From NCBI RefSeq assembly GCF_001659605.2, contig NC_035172.2, positions 16,183,051-16,247,050 of the forward strand: a stretch of DNA of 64,000 nucleotides, read 5' to 3'. Position numbers and translations under genes: made by a program. The notes beneath the pieces were generated by a model, which saw nothing but the letters and a program-made list of their open reading frames with translations, was not told the DNA's origin and made no database searches. Below are positions 33,220 to 46,444 of the stretch, piece after piece (positions within the stretch are counted from its first letter, which is position 1; each line of letters begins with the position of its first letter). The stretch comes from Manihot esculenta (Eukaryota; Streptophyta; Magnoliopsida; Malpighiales; Euphorbiaceae).

Positions 33220-35493
33220 TGTAATACCCGGCTAGACTCCGGTATCGGAATTCCTACCGTCCGGTGGAATCTCGGATGTCGGAGACCTCTAGAAGGGTAA
33301 AGCCATGTTTTCATGAAATGTTTTTAATTGTTTTTCATGGTTTTAAGTAAAGAGGAAATGAGTTTTTGGAATAAAAACACCCTTGGAGGAAACTCAGGTT
33401 CGGCCGCCGAAACTCAAAATTCGGCCGCCGAACATGCATGCTTTTCGGGTGAGCCTTAGGCCCCCGAAAGCATAAGTGAGGGAAGCCTAGGTTCGGCCGC
33501 CGAACCTCAAGTTCGGCCGCCGAACATGGCATGCATGCGGGGGCACGTTCGGCTCCCAAATGTGGCCTGGCCAGCCACTATAAAAGAGCCCCTTAGCCGA
33601 AATGGGCGAGCTTTCTCCCCATTTTCGGCCAAGGTGAGCCCTTCCGCTGTTCCTCACCATCCTTGAGTTCTTTCCTTCAAATCTTTCAAGATTTTCACAA
33701 GTTTTTACGTTGTTTTGAAGATTTTCGAGTTTAAAGCAAGTTTTGGAGCTTTGAGGTTCAAGAACTCAAAATCTCCCACCTCCGAGTTTAGGACGTCTCT
33801 CTCTCGATCTTCAAGAGGTAAGAGCCGATCTTAAGCTCATTTCATGTTTAATGTAAGTTTTATGCAAGATCTATGGGGTAGAATGCATATTTAGCTCATA
33901 GTTAGGTTTTTGAGTTAATGTTATGTTTTGAGCAATATATGTTGGATTTGGGTTGTTGTTGTGTGTTGTAGTTGGGGTTTAAGTTAGTTTGAGGCCCCTA
34001 GGAGCCAATGTATGTATGTTTGCATGTTTTGGTTGAGCTAAATGCATGATTGGAAGTTTTGGAGGCAAATGTGCTTAAAGGAGACAAGTTTCTGCCCTTT
34101 GGCAGAAACCAGGTTCGGCAGCCGAAGGAACTTTCGGCCGCCGAACATGGCTGGGGAGGCAGGCCTTTCGGCTGCCGAAGTTGCCCCCGAAAAGAGACTT
34201 TCGTCTCTGTCTGGGACTTTCAGCCGCCAAAGGTGCCGCCGAACCTGCCTGGGTTTCGGCTCTGGAGGGACTTTCGGCCGCCGAAGGTGCCGCCGAACCT
34301 GCCCTGTTCTGCCTTCCTTTGCATGTTTTTGCATGATTGTTTTGTGGTGTTTTAGGGGGTTTTGGGGGGATGTTTTTAGAGTTATGTTCTAGTTGTTTGG
34401 TCCCTCATTTGAGTCCACCTGTGTAGGTTCGGACCCGAGGAACCGAGGACCCCAGCAGTGAGTCAGCTGCATCAGTCTTTGTCAGAGCTAGCCAGAGGTG
34501 AGTAGAATAAACCTTATGTTTTTAAAGCAAATGAATTATACAGTTGAGCATGTTCATGCATCATGAATGCCATGTGATGAAATAGGTTGTTTGCATTAGA
34601 ATCCACGAATATGTTGCACTGCATTTATGATGTTGATGTGGATTGGTTATTGGATGACCCTTTAGTCCTCATATGATATGATGATGCTACGGCATGGTAT
34701 GGTATGGAAGTCCAGGTTGTACCCATTCTATGTCCCTGGCACTAAGTAAGAGAAAGTCCAGGTTGTACCCATTCTACGTCCCTGGCACATTGGAATGTTA
34801 TGATATGTTATGTTAAGAGAAAGACCGGTTGTACCCATTCTACGTCCCGGCACTTTGGAAAGTAGAGGACTATTGGTGACAATACCATCCGAGATGTGAT
34901 TTGTTGTGATGTGTTGCATTACATGATGGCATGAGATTTAAATTTCTTCTATTATTCTGCTCACTGGGCTCTAGTAGCTCACCCCTTTTCCCTAATCCCC
35001 CAGGATTGCAGGTACGGGCTAGACAGAGAAGTCAAGAAGAGTAAAGTCTTATGTTTGTAATAGATAGATAGTGGACATGGTAAATGGTATAATGATGTAA
35101 AGTTAAATAGTTATGTTATGTATAATGATATTGAGGTTTAGAAGTGTGCTTGACCATAGTTCATTGTAATCCCTTGTTGATACATGATCTTAATGTCTAT
35201 TGATGTTTATGTTTAACCAACTCAACTTATGATGTATCGCCCCTTGGGGCATTGATGGGATCCCACAGAGGGGTCAAGTTTATGATTAAGATTATATTTA
35301 GTGCATGCAAAGGTTGAGTTTGGTGTATGAGGAATGAATAAAAGAAAAGTTTTTAATTTTTATGTATGATTGTTGATCATGTATGGGATTGAACAGGTTT
35401 ACAGGTTACATGTCAGGCTTGCTACGGGTCCCGGCGGCCTTAAGCCGACCTGAATCCTAGCGTCGGTAGCGGTCCGAATTTCGGGTCGTTACA
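33220..35493 (+). repeat. 5' LTR of Tekay-B
   Basis: 2274 bp, TGTAATACCCGG to GGGTCGTTACA. TATA box TATAAAA at 33579-33585. 13-mers upstream of it: 33399, 33420, 33492, 33512. Downstream cluster: 34114, 34133, 34167, 34273, with TTTCGTCTCTGTC and TTTCGGCTCTGGAG between. Three stem repeats with GGTTGTACCCATTCTACGTC loops lie at 34712-34850. Confidence 0.92.
33579..33585 (+). promoter_or_regulatory. Candidate TATA box of the Tekay-B 5' LTR
   Basis: TATAAAA in GCCACTATAAAAGAGCC, about 360 bp into the LTR. Four palindromic 13-mers in two pairs precede it within 180 bp. The same motif recurs in the 3' LTR near 50945. Confidence 0.6.
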
Positions 35494-35496
35494 GAA

Positions 35497-35508
35497 TGGT
35501 ATCAGAGC
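35497..35508 (+). promoter_or_regulatory. Primer-binding site of Tekay-B
   Basis: TGGTATCAGAGC, three bases after the LTR end, complementary to initiator tRNA-Met. Confidence 0.92.
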
Positions 35509-35763
35509 CCTAGGTTCATATGGTCGGACCTAGAGTGTCGGGCTCATAGAGGTTATAGAAGGTCAAGCACAATAGGAAGATCATGTCCACTAGGATAGGA
35601 TGTGGAGTCCTGTCTTGTTTGATGATGTGAAATGCCATGATTTTATACATGTGCATTAATGCTATGATATGAATGATATGTATGTGACGAGGGTTCATGT
35701 GTGCCCACATGAACCATATGATGCTAATGTTTGCTTGTTATGTGCTGCCTTTCAGAAAACAGG

Positions 35764-38700
35764 ATGAGGGGAACTCGTCGATCAGCAAGATTGACTGGAG
35801 TGCCACCTGAGGATGAGGGCATGAGCGCCCGTCCTCCTACATTGCCTAGGGCAATGTCTAGTAGGTCTAACAGAAAAAGAGCAGTAAGAGACCCTAGAAG
35901 GTCTCTGGATCTGGGTAGGAGCAGATCAGTGAGGGGAACAGTTCAGGGAGGAATGTCAGAGGACATGGGGGATGATATGGATGTAGAGCAGAGGAGGGAT
36001 GGCAGTTTGGGAGTTAGCATGTCAGAAGAGGGAATGGGAGAATCCCAAGGAGGCACTCAGGCCTCGGGATTTGTTCAGCCACCCCACTACCCACACTTCT
36101 CACAAAATCCCGGGTATTCGATGGGAGGTACATCGGATTACCCTAGCTTCACCCCTTATCCCACACAGATGCCATACCCACCCTACTACCCACCATATTC
36201 ACAATACCCAATGTATCCACCCCCACCTTGCTATCCAAATCCAACAAACCCTACCTCAGAAAATGTTGCACCACCTCCACCACCTACAGAACCAGCAGCC
36301 CCAGTTACTCAACCTCCTAGACCTAGCTCAGCCAGTGGGAGCAAGGTCAAGATGACCGACTACATGAAACTGGGTGCTCCTCAGTATGAAAAAGGGGATG
36401 ACCTATTTGTGTATCTTGAAAGGGTTAAGGTGATCACAGATGAGATTGGGGCTGATGACAGCAGAGCCATTCAGATGGCTGGGTTCACTCTTAAGTGCAA
36501 GAAGGCACGAGAGTGGTTCAAGAATTATGTGAGCCCGAGAGTGGACAGCATGTCTTGGGAGGAGTTTGCAAACGAGTTTGCAGGATGGGCTTTCCCAGAT
36601 AGTTCAAGGGAGCTGAAGATGATAGAGTTTGAGCAGTTGAGGCAGACTGATGATATGAGTGTAGAGGAGTTCACAGACAGATTCTTGGAGCTGTTGCCAT
36701 TTGCAGGGCAAAACCTTGACTCAGACCAGAAAAGGTCAAGGAGGTATATCATGAAACTCCACTCCAGATATTCCTCCTTGATCCAGTCAGCAGATAGGGA
36801 GAGCTTCCATGCCATAGTGGATATGGCCCGGAAAATGGAGGCCAGTGCCATCGTTCAGGGAACAGTCAGACAGTCAGTGGCACAGCCTTCTGGTTCCAAG
36901 ACCCCAGGCTCTTCTTCTCTGAGTGCAGCAGCTTCAGGTAGCAAAAAGTGGAGTAATACCACTAGGAAGCCCAAGAAGAACAAGTTTTGGAACAAGGTCA
37001 AGTCTAGTCTGGGACTAGGGAGTGGCTCGAGCTCTGGTGCGAATAACGCAGTTTGTGCAAAGTGTGGTAGGCCACACAGGGGAGTTTGTCGGGCTGGGAC
37101 AGCAGCCTGCTTCAGATGCGAGCAAGAGGGGCACATGGCTCGGGAGTGTCCTAGGGCAGCTTTTGGAGCACAGTCTCAGCAGACAGCTTCTGGCAATGTG
37201 GCTCAACCAGCAGCTCCAGCCATGACTCAGGTCAGTGGCAGAGGCAAAGGGAGAGGGGCAGCCTCTTCTTCAGCGGGTTTTAGAGGTGAAGGTCCATCAG
37301 CTCCAGCACGGATCTTCACGATGACTCAGCAGGAGGCAGATGCATCTAACACCGTGGTGGCAGGTAACTTAGTCATTGGTTGTTCAGATGTGTATGCCTT
37401 GATGGACCCTGGTGCATCTCATTCTTTTATTGCTCTGAGAGCCGTCTAGAGGTTGGGGTTGATGATCTCTGAGTTAGAGTGTCCTCTCTGGGTCAGTGGA
37501 CCCAAGTGTGATCCATCAGTGGCAGAGTCAGTCTGCCAATGTAGTCCTGTGTTTGTTGAGGGAAGATGCTTGTCCGCCGACCTTGTGGTTCTAGACTTGA
37601 CAGATTTTGACGTCATTCTAGGGATGGACTGGTTATCTACCCATAGTGCTACCTTGGACTGCAGGGACAAGGTAGTCAGGTTCAGAGGTCAGGATGGGTC
37701 AGAGGTTGTCTTCAGGGGAGACAGGAGGGGTACACCTAGAGGTCTGATATCAGCTCTTCAGGCTCGTAGGTTGCTTAGGAAGGGATGTCAGGGGTATTTG
37801 GCTCATGTGAGAGAGCTTAGCAGTCAGGTTAGAGAGCCCGCCTCGGTGCCAGTGGTTAGAGAGTTTCCAGACGTCTTCCCAGAAGAGCTACTAGGTTTAC
37901 CACCTGCTAGGGAGATAGAGTTCGAGATAGAATTGATGCCTGGAACCCAACCGATCTCTATCCCTCCCTACAGGATGGCTCCAGCTGAGTTGAAGGAATT
38001 GAAAGAACAGTTGCAAGAGATGGTAGAAAAGGTCTTCATCCGACCGAGCACCTCACCTTGGGGTGCACCAGTCCTGTTTGTGAGAAAGAAGGATGGATCC
38101 CTTAGGCTTTGTATCGACTACAGGCAGTTGAACAAAGTCACTACCAAGAATAAGTACCCGTTGCCTAGGATCGACGATCTATTTGACCAGCTAGCCGGGG
38201 CAGGTTGTTTCTCCAAAATAGATCTGAGATCGGGGTACCATCAACTAAGGATAAGGGAAGAAGATGTGCCAAAGATAGCTTTCAGGACCAGATATGGGCA
38301 TTTTGAGTTCCTTGTAATGCCGTTCGGGTTAACCAACGCCCCTGCAACATTCATGGACCTCATGAACAAAGTGTTTAGTCAGTACCTGGATCACTTTGTT
38401 ATTGTCTTCATAGATGATATCTTGGTGTATTCCGGGAATGCAGAGGAGCATGCCCATCATCTGAGGTTGGTTCTACAGACCTTGAGGGAACATGGCTTGT
38501 ATGCCAAGTTCTCTAAGTGTGAGTTCTGGCTGAGGAGCATTTCGTTCTTGGGGCATGTGGTGTCAGAAAATGGTATAGAGGTAGACCCCAAGAAGACAGA
38601 AACTATGGCTAACTGGCCTAGACCCACTTCAGTGACTGAAATTAGAAGTTTCTTGGGTTTGGTAGGTTACTACAGGAGGTTCGTTCAGGACTTCTCAAAG

Positions 38701-38985
38701 ATAGCAGCTCCTCTGACCAGACTGACCAGGAAGAATCAGAAGTTCATGTGGACTGACCAGTGCGAAGAGAGTTTTGAAGAGCTTAAGAAGAGGTTGACTT
38801 CAGCACCAGTGTTAGCTCTGCCATCTAGTGATGAGGACTTTACAGTCTTTTGTGATGCGTCCCGCGTGGGACTGGGTTGTGTACTAATGCAGAATGAGAG
38901 GGTGATTGCTTATGCTTCTAGACAGCTGAAGAAGTATGAGTTGAATTACCCCACACATGACCTTGAGATGGCAGCAGTAATCTTT
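35764..38985 (+). pseudogene. Tekay-B polyprotein, 5' part (gag, protease, RT, start of RNase H), broken
   Basis: Start chosen at ATG 35764 ([12 protein letters not shown], shared with Tekay-A and -C; an upstream in-frame ATG at 35731 is not). Gag has a proline/tyrosine-rich stretch, the capsid region and an intact zinc knuckle CFRCEQEGHMAREC. Protease DPGAS follows; TAG at 37447-37449 stands where Tekay-A and -C have GAG, a G-to-T change, and the frame then continues. RT carries FIDDILVYS. The sequence ends inside RNase H at MAAVIF where Tekay-C is inserted and resumes at 48715. Confidence 0.92.
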
Positions 38986-41250
38986 TGTAACGACCCCAAA
39001 AAGGACCGTCACCGGCGCTAGGATTCAGGTCGGCTTAAGGCCGCCAGAACCCGTAGCAAGCCTGCTATACTCTCTGTGTACCTGTGACCTCATACATGAT
39101 CATACATTTTCAGTGAAAATAAAACTCTTTTCTGAATCAAGGCTTAACCTGTGCATGCACTATCTCTGTACTCTGTACTCATGTACTCTGTGCTCTGTAT
39201 CCCTGACTAGAGCTTACTCTAGATGGGTTCATTCATACCTGTTAAGCCTGGTTTTCACATACAGGACAAGCATATATACATATACAGATCATGTACAAAA
39301 CATACATCACTAGGTCTAGGTCAAGCAACAACTAGTACATCTCTTTAATATTACATGTCCACTCTAAGCTATTACAGATCTCTTCACTTTTCCTGTATTC
39401 TGCTGGACTGTCCCTGTACACTGTACACTGAACCTGCAAAACTGGGGTTAAGGGAGTGGGATGAGCTCTATAGCCCAGTGAGTAGAACAGTAAAACATCG
39501 TAGTAAAATATGATCTCATGGAATGCGCCATAACACAGACAAGCCACATCAAGAGTAAACCTGTCACCACATAGTCCCAGTAACTCTGTGCCAGGGCGTA
39601 GAATCGAGCACCTGGTCTTCCTGTCATATATGTATATGTGTATATAACACCTGTGAACTTACCATTGCCAGGGCGTAGTCAAAGGCTCCTGGACTTTGCT
39701 ATACCTGCCAGGGCGTAGTCAAAGGCTCCTGGTCTTTGCTATACGTGCCAGGGCGTAGTCAAAGGCTCCTGGTCTTCCTGTCTGTGACTATTGGATCATT
39801 CAGCATTTACTCACATCATCAAATAAACAATGCAATGCAACATATTCGTGAATACTAATGCAATCAACCTATGGCATAAACATGATGCATGAGATATGCT
39901 AAAAGCAGTTTGTGATTCAATTAAAAGTCATAAGTTTAGTTCCACTCACCTCTGGCTCTGGACTGACTGACTCTGCAGGTTCTGAATCTCTGGAGCAGTA
40001 CTCACTGCTGCTCTCTCTGGTTCCTCTGGTCTGTACCTATACAGATGGACTCAAATGAGGGACCAAACTAACTTATCAATACCTCTCGTATACGTTATGA
40101 CACTCCCCAAGAATCCCCTGAAATTCACTTAACTAGCCATGCAAGAACATGCAAAAGAAAAGCTGGACAGAACACTTTCGGCGGCAGGTTCGGCGGCCGA
40201 ATGTCCTCTCCAGAGACGAAACTCAAGCACCTTCGGCGGCCGAATCTCTATGTTCGGCGGCCGAACCCTTTCGGGGGCAAGTTTCGGAGGCCACAAGGCA
40301 CTCCAGAGACGAAAGTCTCTACCCTTCGGCGGCACCTTCGGCGGCCGAAGTCCCTAAACAGAGCCGAACATGCAAAACTCACGGGGGCAAGCTGTGGCAG
40401 CCAAAGCCACCATGCACGAGGTTCGGCGGCCGAATGAACTTTCGGCTGCCGAACCTGAGTTCATCCAGAACTCAGCTTCAACGGCAAACCATCTTCTCCT
40501 TCCCCTCAAGCTCTCAAAACATGCAGCTCTCATCTACTCAACATACATATACTCATGTATATGATCACAGGGGTCCAAAACTATCTACTAACCCCAAACA
40601 ACAAATCAAACATAACACATAAACATTTACACATGCATAAATCATCAACACTATCCTTAAGAACCTAAACATGCATCTCCTTCCACAAATCCCCCTAAAA
40701 CCTTCAGAAAACATATTCAAGAACATCACTTACCTCCTGTCGTAAGAAGCTACACACTCTAAACAAGGGAAACGGGTCACCTCCTCTCACACTCTCAAAC
40801 TCTCTCAAACTCACGTTTGTTTCTCTCAACTCTCAATACCTTTGCAAGCACCTCAAACTGCTGTGAGAACAACCAAAAACATGTACAGATGAGTCATAAG
40901 AGACGTGGTCATTCCATGGCAAGAATCTGAGGCCAACACTTGTCAAAACAAACATGACTCAGCTCACTAGCCAACTCATCGTCGGCTGCCCAATCACAGG
41001 CAAGACCATGCAACCTTCGGAGGCCGAACTTCCCTTCGGAAGCCAAACACTTTCGGCGGCCGAACTTACTTTCGGCGGCCGAACTTGGCTCATCTGCCTT
41101 AGGTCATTTCAACTCAAAAACTCTCTTCCCTTATCCTTAAAACATCTCATAAAACACATAATAGCACTGAAAAACATCTAACACACTTCGACATCCTGGA
41201 TTCCACCGGTAACCAGGAATGCCGACGCCGGACTCTAGCCGGGTATTACA
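38986..41250 (-). repeat. 3' LTR of Tekay-C (left copy)
   Basis: 2265 bp. 13-mers at 40189, 40232, 40253, 40337, 40422 and 40441 form one cluster; a pair at 41052 and 41071 forms the second, nearer the LTR start on the minus strand. Stem repeats with CCAGG/CCTGG arms lie at about 39590-39780. Confidence 0.93.
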
Positions 41251-41285
41251 TTCTCCCCTCCTTAAGAACATTCGTCCTCGGATGT
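41251..41285 (-). promoter_or_regulatory. Polypurine tract and stem-loop of Tekay-C
   Basis: On the minus strand, CTTAAGGAGGGGAGAA (41266-41251) abuts the 3' LTR. Immediately before it lies the inverted repeat ACATCCG-AGGA-CGAATGT (41285-41268), one mismatch from the perfect form in Tekay-A and -B. Confidence 0.8.
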
Positions 41286-41328
41286 TCCTAAAACACACAA
41301 TTAACAAAACACAAGGAGGAAACGAACC

Positions 41329-44300
41329 TCAAAACAAATATGGATACTGCTGGAGCATAGACTCCCGCGTCTCCCATGTGCACTCTTCTAAATTATGGTG
41401 GTTCCATAAAACTTTCACCATCGGAATCTCCTTGTTCCTTAGCTGTCTGATCTGCGTGTCCAGAATCCGCACTGGCTGCTCTATATAGGTGAGATCTGTA
41501 TGAATCTCCACCTCAGGCTCACTCAGAACCTGATTCGGATCTGACACAAACTGTCGTAGCATAGAAACATGAAATACCGGGTGAATCCTCTCCATAGAAG
41601 TAGGTAAATCCAGCTTATACGACACATTTCCGATCCTCTGCAACACTTCAAAGGGTCCAATGTACCGTGGAGCTAATTTACCTTTCTTCCCAAAACGAAC
41701 CACTCCTTTCATTGGAGACACTTTCAGCAATACCCAATTACCCTCTTGAAACTCCAACTGCTTTCTGCGAACGTCTGCATAACTTTTCTGTCTACTCTGA
41801 GCTGTTCTGATTCTCTCTCTGATTATGGGCACCATTCTACTGGTAATGTCTACTAACTCTGGCCCTGCAAGAGCCTTCTCTCCTACCTCTTCCCAGCAAA
41901 CAGGGGATCTGCACTTCCTCCCATATAAGGCTTCATAAGGAGCCATCCCAAGGCTAGCATGATGACTGTTATTGTAGGCAAACTCTACTAAAGGTAGATG
42001 CTGCCTCCAAGAACCGCCAAAATCTAACACACAAAGGCGAAGCATATCCTCTATGGTCTGGATGGTCCTTTCTGACTGTCCATCAGTCTGTGGGTGGAAA
42101 GCAGTACTAAAATCCAATCTTGTGCCCATTGCACTTTGCAGACTCCGCCAAAAGCGAGAAGTAAACTAAGGTCCTCTGTCTGAAACTATAGACACTGGAA
42201 CTCCATGTAACCTCACTATCTCATCCAGATAGACCTGTGCCAACTTATCCACAGAATAGTTACTCCGTACTGGAAGAAAATGAGCAGATTTCGTGAGTCT
42301 GTCCACAATCACCCATATCGAGTCTATCCTGTTGGACGCTACTGGTAAACCCATTACAAAATCCATGGCTATGTTCTCCCATTTCCACTCTGGAATCGGT
42401 AATGGGTTAAGCATTCCTGCTGGTTTCTGATGCTCTAATTTCACCCGCTGACAAACCTCACAGGCTGTCACGAACTGCGCCACTTCTTTCTTCATGGCTG
42501 GCCACCAATAAACCCTTTTTAGGTCCTGATACATCTTGGTAGCTCCTGGGTGAACACTATACTTCGCATTATGAGCTTCCCTCATAATGTCTTCCTTCAC
42601 ACTGCCCTGATCTGGTACACAAAGTCGACTCCCATAGCGAAGGATCCCTTTGCTGTCAAATCTGAACTCTACACTATTGCCTGACTGAACAGTCCTGGCA
42701 ATTTTCATCAACTCAGGGTCTTCATGCTGTCTCTGAGCTATCTGCTCCAGAAACACAGGTGTCACCCTCATCTGTGCTATCAATGCACCTGTACCAGACA
42801 ACTCTAACTGTAATCCCTCGTCAAAGAGCTTATACAGCTCCATCACAACTGGTCTCCGCTCTGCTGCTATATGGGATAAACTGCCTAGTGACTTCCGGCT
42901 TAGGGCGTCTGCGACAACATTCGCCTTACCCGGGTGATACTGGATCTTACAATCATAATCACTGAGCAATTCGACCCATCTTCTCTGCCTCAAATTTAGC
43001 TCTCTCTGACTTAAGATGTACTGTAAACTCTTGTGATCGGTGAAGATCTCGCATTTAACTCCGTAGAGGTAATGCCGCCACATCTTAAGTGCAAAGATAA
43101 CTGCTGCCATCTCGAGGTCATGGGTAGGGTAATTCAACTCGTGCTTCTTCAACTGTCTAGAAGCATAAGCTATTACTCGATCACGCTGCATCAATACACA
43201 ACCCAATCCCACTCGAGATGCATCACAGAACACTGTGAAGTCCTCATTACTCACAGGCAGAGCTAACACTGGTGCTGTTGTCAATCTCCTCTTGAGCTCC
43301 TCAAAGCTCTCTTCACACTGGTCTGACCAGATAAACTTCTGGTTCTTTTGCGTCAATTTGGTCATAGGAGCTGCTATCTTTGAGAAGTTCTGAACGAACC
43401 TCCTGTAGTAACCTGCCAGTCCCAGAAAGCTTTTAATCTCAGTCACTGTCGTGGGTCTGGGCCAGTTAGCTACAGCCTCTATCTTCTTGGGGTCTACCTC
43501 AATACCCTCTGCTGATACTACATGTCCCAAGAAGGCAATGCTCCGTAACCAAAACTCACACTTTGAGAACTTGGCATATAAACCATGCTCTCTCAGTGTC
43601 TGCAAAACTATCCTCAGATGCTGGGCATGCTCCTCTGCATCTCTGGAATACACTAAGATATCATCGATAAACACAATGACAAAGTGATCCAGAAACTCAC
43701 TAAATACCCTGTTCATGAGATCCATAAATGCTGCAGGGGCGTTAGTCAACCCGAACGGCATCACTAAGAACTCATAATGCCCATATCTGGTCCGAAAAGC
43801 TGTCTTAGGCACATCTGCCTCTCTGACTCTCAACTGATGATACCCAGATCTCAAATCTATTTTCGAGAAACAACCTGCTCCAGCTAGCTGGTCAAATAGA
43901 TCATCAATCCGAGGTAGCGGATACCTATTCTTGATAGTGACCTTGTTCAACTGTCTATAGTCGATACAAAGTCTAAGGGATCCATCCTTCTTTCTGACAA
44001 AGAGCACTGGAGCACCCCAAGGTGAGGTACTAGGGCGGATGAAACCCTTATCTACCAAGTCCTGCAACTGTGCTTTCAACTCTGTTAACTCAGCTGGCGC
44101 CATCCTGTAGGGAGTAATAGAGATAGGTCTAGTACCTGGCAGTAATTCAATTTCAAACCCTATCTCCCTATCAGGTGGTAGTCCTGGCAAATCGTCTGGG
44201 AACACATCGAGAAACTCTCGAACTACTGGTACTGTGGCTGGTTCCCTCACCTGACTGTCTAGCTCTCTCACATGCGCTAGAAACCCCTGACAACCCCTCC

Positions 44301-46224
44301 TAAGCAAACGACGAGCCTGAAGGGCTGAAATCATACCTCTGGGTGTACCTCTCCTGTCTCCTCTGAAGACACACTCTGACCCATCCTGGTCTCTGAGACT
44401 CACTAACTTCTCTCGACAGTCCAACGTAGCACCATATGCAGATAGCCAATCCATCCCTAGAATGACATCAAAATCTGTCAAGTCTAGAACCACAAGGTCA
44501 GCTGGAAGGCATCTACCCTCTATGAATACTGGACTGAAACGACAGACTGACACTGCCACTGATGGGTCACATCTAGGTCCACTGACCCAGAGAGGATACT
44601 CTAACTCAGAACTGATCAAACCCAAACGCTCTATGGCTCTCGAAGCAATAAAGGAATGAGAAGCACCGGGGTCCATCAAAGCGTACACCTCTGAACACCC
44701 AATGATGAGATTACCTGACACCACTGTGTTCGACGTGTTAGCCTCCTCCTGTGTCACTGTGAAAATCCGTGCTGGGGCTATCGGATTTCCACCTCGGGAA
44801 CCTGCTGCTGAAGTAGAGGCTACCCCTCTACCTCTGCCTCTGCCACTAGTCTGAGGCATGACTGGAGCTGCTGGCCGTACCACTGGCTGTACCACACTGC
44901 CTGAACTCATCTGCTGGGATGGTGCAAAAGTCATCTGCGGACAATCCCGAGCAATATGCCCTTCCTGTCCACATCGAAAACAAGCTGTAGATCCCAACCG
45001 ACAAACTCCTCCATGTGGTTTTCCGCATCGTCTGCAGACTGGAGCTGTGCCAGAGCTTGAGCCACTACCTATTCCCAGACCTGACTTGACTTTATTCCAG
45101 AACCCTTTCCTTGTTCCTCTCGCTCTATCCCATCTTTTACTGCTTACTGTGGGGGCTTTAGAACCCGAAGCCTGTGCCATTGACTGTTTCTGAATCTTGG
45201 CACTAGCTTCCATTTTCCTAGCTGCGTCTACTATCGAGTGAAAACTCTCCTTTTCAGCTGGAAGGATCAAAGAAGCATACCTGGGATGAAGTCTCATAGT
45301 ATATCTCCTTGCTTTCTTCTGATCAGTATCATAGGCTTGTCCCACATACTGCAGCAGATCTAAGAACTTATCTGTGAACTCATCCACAGTCATCTCATCT
45401 GTTTGTCTCAACTGTTCAAACTCAATTATCTTCATCTCTCGGGAACTGTCAGGAAAAGCCCACCCTGCAAACTCATTGGCGAACTCTCCCCATGACATGC
45501 TGTCCATTCTAGGCTCCACATAATTCTTAAACCATTCTCTGGCTTTCCTGCATTTTAATGTGAAACCTGCCATCTCAATGGCTCTCCTATCATCTGCTCC
45601 CAATTCACTGGTGATCATCCTAACTGCTCTGAGGTAATCAAATGGATCATCTCCCGTGTTGTATTTAGGAGCATCCAATTTCAAGTACTCCGTCATTTGG
45701 ACTTTACCTCCAGATGAGCTAGGTTCATGTCTGTCAACAACAGGGGCTACTGGTTCTGGTGGTAGTACTGGTTCATTTGGTTCTAGGTGTGCTGCACTTG
45801 GATGGATAGGGGAAGATGGATACATAGGATATGGGGGATATGATGGGTAATAGTGAGGGTATGGCATATATGTAGGATATGGGTCAAATCGAGAGTACTC
45901 CGACATCCCCTCCATCGGATACTCTGGCTCCTGAAACAAGGATGGATAACCAAAACCTGAGGCCTGAGCACCTCCCTGCGACTCTCCCATACCTTCCTCA
46001 AAACTGCCTATACCCATGCTGTCATCTCCAGACTGATCAAGCTCCATAGCTTCCCTCACTGTTCCTCTTCTGCTCTCGTCGACAGACCTTCTAGGGTCTA
46101 TTGACATACCTTCCCTGCTAGATCTCTGAGACCTTGCCCTTGGCAATGCAGGAGGACGAGCAGCTGGTCTCTCATTCTCTGGTGGGACTCCAGTCAATCG
46201 AGCTGATCGACGAGTTCCTCGCAT
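41329..46224 (-). pseudogene. Tekay-C gag-pol polyprotein, intact but for one amber codon
   Basis: 1631 codons from ATG 46224 ([12 protein letters not shown]; an in-frame ATG 11 codons upstream is not shared with Tekay-A) to 41329. All hallmark residues are present: zinc knuckle [14 protein letters not shown], protease DPGAS, RT FIDD, RNase H, integrase zinc module, first two catalytic Asp, then after the stop the catalytic Glu (GQSER) and the C-terminal chromodomain. The only break is TAG at 42168-42166 in SDRGP-stop-FTS, where Tekay-A and -B have CAG. That severs the integrase core between its second Asp and its Glu. No frameshift is seen. With identical LTRs, the stop is either very recent or the copy was mobilised in trans. 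Confidence 0.93.
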
Positions 46225-46429
46225 CTTTCCTCTGAAAACACACATATAACATACCACTTTAGCATATGAACATCACATAGCAAACATACACATACAACAT
46301 TCATAGCATATCATAGCAGATAGGACTCAAGACCCTATCCTAGTGGACATGATTTCCTATTGTGCTTGACCACTGCTAACCTGTCTGAGCCCAACACTAT
46401 CTCTATAGGTCCGATCATGTGAACCTAGG

Positions 46430-46441
46430 GCTCTGATACCA
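46430..46441 (-). promoter_or_regulatory. Primer-binding site of Tekay-C
   Basis: TGGTATCAGAGC on the minus strand, three bases after the 5' LTR end, complementary to initiator tRNA-Met. Confidence 0.92.
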
Positions 46442-46444
46442 ATC

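Noticed and set aside
41329..46257. The 1363-codon ORF as a possible host gene.
   Set aside because: It is gag-pol of Tekay-C, bounded by primer site, polypurine tract, identical LTRs and a target duplication.
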